Part shown: positions 42,153-51,000 of the stretch, one piece after another
Position numbering within the stretch: the stretch's first letter is position 1
Layout: the number at the start of each line of letters is the position of its first letter
Assembly: GCF_017301635.1 (NCBI RefSeq)
Contig: NZ_CP071091.1
Coordinates: 4,166,001 to 4,230,000 of the forward strand
Origin: Myxococcus landrumus
Lineage (GTDB): Bacteria; Myxococcota; Myxococcia; Myxococcales; Myxococcaceae
Length of the DNA stretch: 64,000 bases
Direction: 5' to 3'
Notes under the pieces: model-generated
Databases searched by the model: none
What the model was told of the DNA's origin: nothing
What the model saw: the letters and a program-made list of their open reading frames with translations, nothing else
Translations under genes and position numbers: made by a program

Positions 42153-44864
42153 CTACGGGGTGAGTATCGCGTTGAACGAGTAGTGACCCGCCCCTTGCGT
42201 CACACCAGCGGTGGGGAAGGTCGCAGGCATCGCGCCATAGGGCCTGCTGACCCAGCGCTCGACTCCCGAGCCGCCGCCATAGGCGAAGACCGTGCTGCCG
42301 CTGTTCAACCCCACCACGAGCCAGTAGGTGCCCGCGGGGAGAGAGGCCGGCGTGACGACGTTGACGGTGTTCCACCCGACCACGGGAACGAACGAAGCGG
42401 TCGTCCCCATGAGGTTGCCCGGCGCCCCACTGGCGAGGCTGTCATAGACAGCCATCGTCAGATTCCCCGGGGACGCCCCCAGCGCCTTGACGTTGATTCG
42501 CAAGGTCTGAAGCGTGGCCGTTTGAGTCAGCGACACCTGGTTGCCAATCAACAGGTCAGCGAGGCCCGAGTCGGTGCCCGACAGGACGTTTGTCTCGCCA
42601 ATGGTGATGGACGAACCCGCGTTGGCCACGAACGAACTCACCTGCCCCGCGCCAGAACCCGCGGTGCTGCTGGCCAGGGCGCAGAAATAGTACGTCGTGC
42701 CGGACGTCAGCCCGGTGATGGCCTGATTGAAGCTGACGGCAGCGCTGCCGCCGCCCAGATTGATGCCGCCGCTGGCCGGAGCACGAGTCCCGAACGTGTC
42801 ATTGCAGCTTCCGGGGTGGGTCGCGCTGTAGCGGAACCACCCCGTGGAAGCGACGCCGTGAGGGTTGCCCGACCCATTCAACGTGGCACTCGTCGAGGTG
42901 ACACCGGTCGCGTCCGAGGTGACGACGGTCGGAGCAACTCCCGCGGCCGACGTGGTGAACGACGACACCGTGCTCGCGGGGGTCACCCCCATCGGATTGC
43001 TGGCGATGGCGCAGAAATAGTACGAGGTGCTCGCCGCAAGCCCCGTCACGGTCTGGGTGTACGGAAGCGCCGAGCCGCCGCTGCCCAGGCTCACGCCACC
43101 GGTGGCCGGAGCGCGAGTCCCGAACGTGTCGTTGCAGGTTCCGGGATGGCTCGTGCTGTACCGGAACCAACCCGTGGTCTGAGCGCCGTTGGGGTTGGCT
43201 GAGCCGTTGAGCGAGGCGCCGGAGGCCCCGACATTGCTGGCCGCCGACGTGGTCGTTGCCGGAGCCACGGCGCCGCTGCACGGGGCATTGGTGTTGAGCG
43301 TGAGCACCCAGTCATTGCAGTTCGTGGACTGAGGAGCCGCGTCTTCGCAGTTCGCCTGGTGGCCCGAGGTCCACGCGGGCGTGGTGAAGTCCTGCGTCCC
43401 GGTGTTGGCGTAGCTGGTGCCGATGGTCGTGTACACCCCGTTGGTGGGGTTGAACCACCTGGCCGTGGCGGTGCCGCACATCTTCGTCATGTCCACGCGG
43501 ACGGTGCGGGACGACGGGATGTAGATGACCACCGCCGACCCGTTGGGCGTCCGCGCGGTCGTCGCGTAGTAGTTGGTCCGAACGGCGTTGTTGCCATAGC
43601 AGCTGGTGCTGTTGCTCCCGCTGGTGCACATGCCGTGGGTCACGATGGTGCTGCCATTGACCGGGTCGCTGGGCCCACGGTCGGGGACCAGGTCCCACCA
43701 GTTGAAGCCACTGGGACCATCGAAGAAGGTCCGCAGGTGCTGCATGGAGATGGCACCCGGGTGCGTCGGGTAGTTGAGCAAGGACTTGTTGGGGAACGGC
43801 GCTCCCAGTTGCCACTCATGGGACGCCCCGTAGAGCGTGCCGACGGAGCCGGAGGTAATCGACCACCAGGCCACCTTCCGGGTGTCTCGCGCGGTCACTT
43901 CCTCGTCTTCGTACTTGGGCTCCATCAGGAAGCTGGGCATGACCGCTGGCAGGGTCCGCCCATAGTCAACGTGCTGCTTGTAATAGGCCGCGCTGTAGTT
44001 GTAGACGCCACTGAGGGTGACCAGGTTGCCCCACACCGACCAGTCGCCATCCAGGGAGCTGGTGCCCGTGGTGGGTGCGAGCTGGAGCACGAAGAGCTTC
44101 GGATTGACGGTGTCCGTGCTCTTGATGCCATTCGCCACCGCGGACATGCGCGCCTTGTCATTGACGTCGACATCGAAGTAGTCGCCGCCCATCCACCAGA
44201 CGATGTTGTGGCTGTTCTTGTAGCGATTGCCGAGATACTGGCCGTACTGGTTCGCCCGCGTCGCACCGTTCGCGACGAGGGTTTGGTGGAAGGTCACGGG
44301 ACCATCGAGCGGTGTCGCGAAGAGCACGATGTTGTTCTGGTTGGCCGCCGCCACCAGGGCATCGACGCGAGCAAAGTAGGCATCGTTCGGCGTGCTCAAG
44401 TCCCAGCAAGGGCCATACTCGCAGTTCTGGGCAAGCGTCCCGGTGAAGGGCTTGATGCCGTCCCAGGTGGCCGAGTCCGGCGTCGAGTAGGACTGGACCA
44501 GCCAGACATCCGCGGCATTGACGCCCTGGCCGGACTTGGTGGCGAAGATGGTATTGAAGTCGGCGGGGTCGACTCCGGTGACGATGGATTGTGGATTGAA
44601 CCCGTTCACGAGAAACGGAACGTTGTTCTGGTCGACCAGGTAGCGCTTGTTGGCGCTGACCTTCAGCGGGAAAGCAAATGTCGGACCGATGAGCTTCTGG
44701 CCCGTGGCGCTGGGGGCTCCGATGTCACCAGGGGCTTCGGCAGGTGCCGAACAGGCAGCCATCACCGAGCAGACGGCACCGAGCAGGACCCTCCGCAGAA
44801 GGCGGGCCTGAGAGCCCGGCGCAGGAATGCCAACGCCATTGGAACGATACGTCCATGAGTACAT
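42153..44864 (-). CDS. DUF4038 (GH140-like) lipoprotein with tandem FN3-like domains
   Basis: A 903-residue lipoprotein. The ATG at 44864 has GGAG seven bases upstream, and the signal peptide ends in VMAAC. The N-terminal half (about 60-420) resembles DUF4038/apiosidase-type glycosidases, with HNIVWWMGGDYFD and LVDQNNVPFLVNGF. A DUF5060-like beta region follows. Two about 105-residue FN3-like repeats, both containing TGWFRYS.xHPG.CNDTFGTRAP, are 60-70% identical; the last 130 residues form another beta domain (GETNVLSGTDSGLADLLIG). Likely role: hydrolysis of plant or polysaccharide side chains outside the cell. Catalytic acids were not verified. Confidence 0.78.
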   Translation of the reverse strand: MYSWTYRSNGVGIPAPGSQARLLRRVLLGAVCSVMAACSAPAEAPGDIGAPSATGQKLIGPTFAFPLKVSANKRYLVDQNNVPFLVNGFNPQSIVTGVDPADFNTIFATKSGQGVNAADVWLVQSYSTPDSATWDGIKPFTGTLAQNCEYGPCWDLSTPNDAYFARVDALVAAANQNNIVLFATPLDGPVTFHQTLVANGATRANQYGQYLGNRYKNSHNIVWWMGGDYFDVDVNDKARMSAVANGIKSTDTVNPKLFVLQLAPTTGTSSLDGDWSVWGNLVTLSGVYNYSAAYYKQHVDYGRTLPAVMPSFLMEPKYEDEEVTARDTRKVAWWSITSGSVGTLYGASHEWQLGAPFPNKSLLNYPTHPGAISMQHLRTFFDGPSGFNWWDLVPDRGPSDPVNGSTIVTHGMCTSGSNSTSCYGNNAVRTNYYATTARTPNGSAVVIYIPSSRTVRVDMTKMCGTATARWFNPTNGVYTTIGTSYANTGTQDFTTPAWTSGHQANCEDAAPQSTNCNDWVLTLNTNAPCSGAVAPATTTSAASNVGASGASLNGSANPNGAQTTGWFRYSTSHPGTCNDTFGTRAPATGGVSLGSGGSALPYTQTVTGLAASTSYYFCAIASNPMGVTPASTVSSFTTSAAGVAPTVVTSDATGVTSTSATLNGSGNPHGVASTGWFRYSATHPGSCNDTFGTRAPASGGINLGGGSAAVSFNQAITGLTSGTTYYFCALASSTAGSGAGQVSSFVANAGSSITIGETNVLSGTDSGLADLLIGNQVSLTQTATLQTLRINVKALGASPGNLTMAVYDSLASGAPGNLMGTTASFVPVVGWNTVNVVTPASLPAGTYWLVVGLNSGSTVFAYGGGSGVERWVSRPYGAMPATFPTAGVTQGAGHYSFNAILTP

Positions 44865-45401
44865 GCAACGACTCCAGGTACCCCAGCCAGCGAGCGGATT
44901 TCGCGACTGGGAGAGTGCGCCGTCTCTACGCACGAGGCACAGCAGACTTTCCTGGAAGATTAGGGGGCACATTTCGTCGGCGGGCGGCTTCGAGCCAGAC
45001 CGGCCCCTTGCGGTAGGGAAGTTGTCGCCTCTGGCAAGTTGCAGAGGTGCTCACCGGACGAAGGTGCGCTCAGGTAGGTGGCGAGTGCGCTCATCGACGA
45101 GCTCCCCCTCTTCCGGTGGCCAGCTCCGCTGACGAGACTCGCCACGGGCGCCCGAGACTGACCTTCAAACAAAGACTTGAGAATGGAAGTCATTGCACCC
45201 CCCAGCGCAACTCCAGAACCAGATACGCACGACCCAATGAATAGCAACACAAGAATCATCCACCCCAACCAGAACAGCGCCGACACCTGCTTTTCACTGG
45301 CAGCATGCCAATCAAATATGCCAAAGAGCGGCACCACTTCCTTGCCTGGATGAGAGGACCACTCCGGCCCCGTCTGACAAAGAAGAGTGGAGAGGGACAC
45401 C
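44865..45401. other. Long AT-richer spacer, possibly with a small membrane protein gene
   Basis: About 540 bp between divergent genes. The part from 45160 to 45340 is notably less GC-rich than its surroundings. On the minus strand, a frame from 44960 to 45403 (about 147 residues from the ATG at 45403) contains FWLGWMILVLLFIGSCVSG, a plausible membrane helix. The third codon positions are not GC-biased and no ribosome site is seen, so I do not call it a gene. Confidence 0.35.
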
Positions 45402-46910
45402 ATGCCAATTGGAATTGCATCCCGCCGACCGGCGGTGCTGCTTGCTGCATTGGGATTGGGAGCCTTGCTCGGCTGTGGTGGCGCCGACACGCAAGCACCT
45501 GAGTCCACGGAGCCTCAGGGAAGCATGCGCAACAGCGAAGCGGACCTCTACGTGACCTCCACGAGACTGTGGCGGCCGATGACCGTGGCCGTGTGCTGGG
45601 AGAATCCGGGGCAGGCGGATGGCACGCAGCGGCAGTGGGTGCGCAACGCGGTGACGCGCACCTGGGAGACCTCCTCCGGTGTTCGCTTCACGGGTTGGGG
45701 AACCTGCACGACTTCATCCCGAGGCATCCGCATCAACATCAGCGACGTCGGTCCGCATGTGAAGGCGCTGGGGAGGGACCTCAACGGCATGGCCCAGGGC
45801 ATGGTGCTGAACTTCACGTTCAACAACTGGAGCCAGTCGTGCCGCAGCACCCTCCAGCCCTGCATCGAAGCCATCGCGGTGCATGAGTTCGGCCACGCCA
45901 TGGGCTACGCCCACGAGCAGAACCGTCCGGACACGCCGTCTTCCTGCAAGGAGCCGCCCCAGGGGGGCTCGGGTGACTGGGTCATTGGTCCGTGGGACCT
46001 GAGCTCGGTGATGAACTACTGCAATCCGCAGTGGAACGGGAACGGCAACCTCAGCGCCACGGACCAGGCCGGAGCGCAGCAGACGTATGGCGTTCCCTGG
46101 CTGTCGCTGGGTGGCTACACCAGCTCCGGCCCCGCCGTGGCCGCGCGAGGCTCGAACCGGGTGGACGTGTTCATCCGGGGCGGGGACAACCAGTTGCACC
46201 AGCGATATTGGAATGGCTCCGCCTGGAGTCCGTGGATCGCGCTCGGCGGGACCTTGACGTCTGACCCGGCGGCACTGCACTGGGGCACCCACCGCATCGA
46301 CGTGTTTGCCCGTGGCTCGGACAACTCCATCGTGCAGAAGTCCTTTGATGGAGCCCAGTGGAGTGGCTGGTACACGCTGGGCGGAGTCAGCGCCTCGGCC
46401 CCCACGGTGGTCTCGTTGGGCGCGAACGGGCTGCACGTGTTCATCCGAGGCACGGACAACCAGTTGTGGCAGAAGTACTGGACCAGCAGCTCCGGCTGGA
46501 GCGCGTGGAACCCGCTCGGCGGGCACCTGACGTCAGCCCCGGCGGCGGTGAGCTGGGGACCCAACCGTGTCGATGTGTTTGCCCTGGGCGCGGACAAATC
46601 CGTGGTGCAGAAGGCCTGGAATGGTGCTGAGTGGAGTGGCTGGTTCACGCTGGGCGGGACATTCACTTCGGATCCCACGGCCGCTTCGCGAGGAGTGGAC
46701 CGGCTGGATGTGTTTGGCCGGGGCACGGACAACAGCCTGTGGATCAACAGCTATAGTCCCTCGACGAGCTGGACCGGCTGGAATTGGCTCGGTGGTGAGC
46801 TGGCCGCCGCCCCCGATGCGATAAGCAGGACCTCCGGCACGCTCGATGTCTTCTACACCGGCCCCAATGGGGAGGTGCGGCAGTCCAGGTACAGCAACGG
46901 ATGGTGGTGA
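45402..46910 (+). CDS. Zinc metallopeptidase lipoprotein with PLL-type lectin repeats
   Basis: A 502-residue lipoprotein. GAGAGGG precedes the ATG, and the signal peptide ends in ALLGC. Residues 50-230 form a matrixin/astacin-like metzincin with HEFGHAMGYAHEQNRPD (HExxHxxGxxH zinc site) and SVMNY, the Met-turn. Residues 235-500 hold six tandem DUF346/PLL-type units of about 45 residues with LGG...RVDVFxRGxDNxLxQ, which form a sugar-binding beta-propeller in Photorhabdus lectins. A predatory role, with the lectin targeting the protease to prey or matrix, is inferred. A stem-loop follows the stop. Confidence 0.9.
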   Translation: MPIGIASRRPAVLLAALGLGALLGCGGADTQAPESTEPQGSMRNSEADLYVTSTRLWRPMTVAVCWENPGQADGTQRQWVRNAVTRTWETSSGVRFTGWGTCTTSSRGIRINISDVGPHVKALGRDLNGMAQGMVLNFTFNNWSQSCRSTLQPCIEAIAVHEFGHAMGYAHEQNRPDTPSSCKEPPQGGSGDWVIGPWDLSSVMNYCNPQWNGNGNLSATDQAGAQQTYGVPWLSLGGYTSSGPAVAARGSNRVDVFIRGGDNQLHQRYWNGSAWSPWIALGGTLTSDPAALHWGTHRIDVFARGSDNSIVQKSFDGAQWSGWYTLGGVSASAPTVVSLGANGLHVFIRGTDNQLWQKYWTSSSGWSAWNPLGGHLTSAPAAVSWGPNRVDVFALGADKSVVQKAWNGAEWSGWFTLGGTFTSDPTAASRGVDRLDVFGRGTDNSLWINSYSPSTSWTGWNWLGGELAAAPDAISRTSGTLDVFYTGPNGEVRQSRYSNGWW

Positions 46911-46930
46911 GAACGGCGGGGCTTTGACAG

Positions 46931-46960
46931 GAGGGACGCCATCGGGAGGTGGCGTCCCTC
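46931..46960. terminator. Strong bidirectional hairpin between convergent genes
   Basis: GAGGGACGCCA (46931-46941) and TGGCGTCCCTC (46950-46960) pair perfectly across an 8-nt loop. It lies between the metallopeptidase stop and the convergent lipoprotein stop. There is no U-tract. Confidence 0.7.
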
Positions 46961-46982
46961 GGCGATGGCTTGAGGGGCATTC

Positions 46983-47621
46983 TCACAGGAACGGGTACTC
47001 CGGGTCCCGGATGGCCACGAGGCGGACTGTCCATTCCGCATGACCCGAGGGCTCTTTCCCAGTCCCCAGCTCCAAGGTGTAGCCTTGCATCTTCCAGGTG
47101 AGGGAAAACTGCTGCGGGTCCTGCCCCTCCGCCTCATCGGAACCGAAGTGAGAGTCGACACTCGCTGGGCCATAGCGCCTTCGCAGGGGGCCGACGAGTG
47201 CATCGAAGACGGCATGCCGCTTCCGCTCCAGTCGCTTCGCGCAGTCAGCGAACGCCTCCGGAGACGCTGGACACGTCTCCGCGGGGTTGTCGATGTACTC
47301 AATCACCAGCACGCCCGTGGGCACACCACCACGCCGCAGCAGTCGCACCCTCGCGTCTCCGAAGGGCAGCAACCTGGCTCCCTCCACCTTGAGCATGCCG
47401 AGGGTGTCAGGCACCTGGGAATCGAAGTCACGGTTATGGACCTGGGCTTCGGGGAAGTAGGCGCGCAGTTCCGCTTCAGTGGAGGTCCACGTCACCGGGC
47501 CGAAGAACTCAGGGAGTGGCTCGCCGGCCGCACTCGCCTCACTGTGGCGCGGCGCACTTCGACATGAGCAGAAGACAGTGAGGGCGGAGAGCCACACCCC
47601 TAGAAACAATCGCGTTCGCAT
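46983..47621 (-). CDS. Hypothetical lipoprotein
   Basis: A 212-residue protein. The ATG at 47621 is supported by GAGG. The hydrophobic leader (MRTRLFLGVWLSALTVFCSC) ends in Cys residues that fit a lipobox loosely. The mature part has two Cys (ETCPASPEAFADC) and alpha/beta sequence with no known domain. The reading frame runs further upstream, but that portion contains an insertion-sequence fragment and is not part of the gene. It is convergent with the metallopeptidase. Function is unknown. Confidence 0.7.
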   Translation of the reverse strand: MRTRLFLGVWLSALTVFCSCRSAPRHSEASAAGEPLPEFFGPVTWTSTEAELRAYFPEAQVHNRDFDSQVPDTLGMLKVEGARLLPFGDARVRLLRRGGVPTGVLVIEYIDNPAETCPASPEAFADCAKRLERKRHAVFDALVGPLRRRYGPASVDSHFGSDEAEGQDPQQFSLTWKMQGYTLELGTGKEPSGHAEWTVRLVAIRDPEYPFL

Positions 47622-48080
47622 GCGGGACAACCTCGCTTGAGCCCTCGTCACCGTGACGCACAGGGGCCATCCCCCCTGCGTAATGCAGGAGGGGTGCCGC
47701 CCAGAACACCTGACCGCCGTGTCGGTGACCTGGAACTCCTCACCGACGCCACTCCACCTGCCATGCGCGGTCCGCATCTACCTTCGCAGCGTCCTCGTCT
47801 TCGCGAGCTCCACGAACTCTGCCTGGTGTTTTAAGCAGAATCCGCATCACCTTTGACTGGGCAAAGGACGCAGAAGAAAGAACACTGGCGAGGCAGGCCA
47901 TCGACGGCCGCGCTGTCGCCCGACAACGTCCCAAGTCCTCCGCTGACCGAGGAGGCGAAGCGAGCAATTCGCGACAACATGAGTCAGGCCGACCACCCAG
48001 TCAGCAATGACATGTCGGCCCCGTGTGTCAAACCCTCCGCGCCAGGAGGTGAGCTCCTGGGGGACTCAAGGGAAGACTTC
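47622..48080. other. Spacer with a possible insertion-sequence relic
   Basis: About 460 bp between divergent genes. At 47715-47744 it matches, with about two mismatches, the DNA encoding the helix-turn-helix EEFQVADTTVR of the IS3-type orfA at 60827-61003. The rest has no gene I can support. A short forward frame beginning IRITFDWAKDAEE at about 47840 is unconvincing. Confidence 0.45.
47709..47750 (-). mobile_element. Tiny IS3-type orfA relic
   Basis: On the minus strand this encodes GEEFQVTDTAVR, against EEFQVADTTVR in the orfA at 60827-61003, with about 28 bp nearly identical at the DNA level. Only the helix-turn-helix core is left. Confidence 0.35.
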
Positions 48081-51000
48081 ATGAGACCAAGAAGAGACCG
48101 CTGGAAAGGCATACACGCCACCCTGCTCGCAGCCTTGTTAATGGGGGCCTGTGGACCAGGGCGTGGAGAGTCACAACAGCCCCATGGAGAGGAGCTGCGC
48201 ACCTCTGCCTCCCCATTGGTGGCGATGGCCACCTATGACGCCACACTGAAGGTGCCCCGGTGCTCCTCGGTGGCCGAGGGCTGCGACACGGGAAGCCTCG
48301 TCAATGGGCGCGCCTTGCTCGGCCCCGAGCCGAATCACCCCAACACCCTGGGCGGTACTTGCGCGGATGGCGCCTCGGGCACCTACCACGCTGACGAATC
48401 ACTGGACCGGGTGAAAGTCTATACCACCGACGGGAGCAACCTCGCGCCAGGCAAACAAGTGACGCTCGAGGCCACCGTCTGGGCGTACTCCTCCTACTCT
48501 TCGGACAAGCTGGACCTGTACTACACGGCGGATGCCAGCAATCCGTCCTGGACCTTCATCGCCACGCTGACGCCCACTGGCAGCGGAGCCCAGACACTCA
48601 AGACCACCTACACCCTGCCCTCGGGTGCCAACGTCCAGGCCGTTCGCTCGGCCTTCCGCTATGGCGGCACCGCGGGGACGTGCACGAGCGGCAGCTACGA
48701 GGAGCGGGATGACCTGGCGTTCGCCGTGGCGGGGACTCCCCCTCCCCCAACGCCGCATTCCAGATCCGTACCGATGTCGACCCGGCTCGGGGCCAGCGCA
48801 AGGCACAGCGTGATGTTGCGACTGGATGGCACCGTCTGGACCTGGGGAGACAATGACTACGGCCAGTTGGGTGATGGGCTCACCGTGGCTCGCACCACGC
48901 CAGGACCGGTTCCTGGACTGGCCAACATGGTGGCCGTCGGCGCCGGCGCGAGCCACACACTCGCCTTGAGGTCTGACGGGACCGTTTGGGCATGGGGCTA
49001 CAACCTCGCGGGCCAGCTCGGTGACGGCACGGGCACCCACCGCCGCACGCCGGTGCAGGTCTCCGGACTGACGAGCGCGGTGGCCCTGTCCGTCGGCAGC
49101 AATCACACGCTGGCGCTGAAGTCCGACGGCACCGTGTGGGGATGGGGCAGCAACGGCAACGCGCAGTTGGGCGATGGCTCAGTGACGGACCGGCGCACGC
49201 CCGTGCAAGTCTTCGGGCTTTCCGGAGTGAAGAGCATCGCCGCAGGCGCGACCCACTCGATGGCCGTGAAGTCGGATGGCTCCGTGTGGGCGTGGGGAAT
49301 GAATACCGCGGGCAAGCTCGGCGACGGCACCGACACACAGCGACTCAGGCCGGTGCAGGTGCTGGGGCTCACGGGAGTAACCACCGTCAGCGCGGGCGAG
49401 AACCAGTCACTCGCGCTGAAGACCGACGGCACCCTGTGGGCCTGGGGCTCCAATGGCTCTGGGGAGCTGGGCGATGGCTCTGGCATGCACCAGTCCACCC
49501 CGGTGCGGGTCCTCGCGCTCTCGGGCGTGAAGGCCATCCACGCGGGATGGCAACACTCGCTGGCGCTGAAGAGCGATGGCACCCTGTGGACCTGGGGCGC
49601 GAACGCCTCTGGACAGCTCGGTGATGGCACCACGACCCAGCGAGCCACACCCGTGCAGGTGCTGGCGCTGACAGAGGGCGAGGCCCTGGCGGCCAGCGTC
49701 CACCACTCGCTGGTGTTGCGCGACGATGAGAGCCTCTGGGCTTGGGGTGGCAACACCCATGGCCAGCTCGGCGACGGCTCCACCACCCAGCGACTCACCC
49801 CGGTGCCGGCGCCGTTGGCCAAACGCACGGCAAGCATGACCCTGAGCGACGGCACGGTGCTGGCGCTCGATGCCGATGGGTTCCTGTGGGGCTGGGGAAG
49901 CAACGCGCAGGGCCAGCTTGGAGGAGCGACTCCCCAGGTGCACCAGGGGAGTCCCGTCCAGGTTCCTGGCCTCAAGAAGGTGAAGTCCGTGAGCCTGGGC
50001 GCGCTCCATGCCCTGGTGGCACGCCACGACGGCACGGTCTGGTCGTGGGGCAACAACTCCGTGGGCCAGCTCGGAGATGGCACCACCTTCTCGCACACCA
50101 CCCCGGCCGTCGTGCCAGGACTCTCCGACGTGGTGGCCGTGAGCGCCGGCTCGACGCACTCGCTGGCGTTGAAGGCTGACGGCACCGTGTGGGCCTGGGG
50201 CACCAACGACTTCGGTCAGCTCGGGGACGGAGGGAGCACGCAGCGCACCAGCCCGGTGCAGGTGCTCGGACTCACGGGCGTGAAGGCCATCTCCGCGGGC
50301 ACGTACTACTCGCTGGCGTTGAAGTCCGACGGCACGGTGTGGGCGTGGGGAGCCAACGACCAGGGACAGCTCGGCAGCCCCGCGAGTTCCTCGCGCACCT
50401 CCCCGGTGCAGGTGGCGGGACAGACGGGAGTCACCGCCATTGCCGCGGGCAGCAGCCATACCTTGGCGCTGAAGGCGGATGGCACCGTGTGGGCCTGGGG
50501 CTACAACGCGGACGGCCAGCTCGGCCTTGGGAGTGCGACGAGCTACCGCCCCACTCCCACGCAAGTCTCAACGCTGACAGGAGTGGTGGGTATCGCCGCC
50601 GGCAACAGCTCGTTGGCGGTGCGCCAGGACGGCACCGTGTGGGCCTGGGGCCCCAACAACGCGGGCGAGCTCGGAGACGGCACCGTCACGCGGCGCCTCA
50701 CACCGGTGCAGACCTCCGGGTTGACGGGGGCGAAGGCCGTTGGCATCCAGAGCACCGTCGGCATGGCGCTCGATGCGGAGGGCAAGCTGTGGGCTTGGGG
50801 CTCCAGTCGCGGCCAGTTCGGAGATGGCTCCAGCATGCGGCTGGCGCCTGTCGCGGTGACCGCGGTGGACGGGTTGCAAGCCGTGTCCGCGCGCAGTGGC
50901 TCGGTGCTGGCGCTGAAGTCGGACGGCACACTGTGGGCCTGGGGGGCCAATTCCCTGGGACAGCTCGGAGACGGCACCACGAAGCAGCGCATCACGCCCA

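Noticed and set aside
43359..44858. A 499-codon frame opposite the GH140-like gene
   Set aside because: It is a shadow of the DUF4038/FN3 gene: Arg/Val-rich, with no ribosome site.
44960..45403. A membrane-helix-containing frame on the minus strand
   Set aside because: It has one plausible helix but no third-position GC bias and no ribosome site, so I describe it only as part of the spacer.
47840..47960. A possible BrnT-like toxin start (IRITFDWAKDAEE)
   Set aside because: Only a short N-terminal resemblance, no start codon with a ribosome site, no BrnA partner, and the frame then loses any family likeness.
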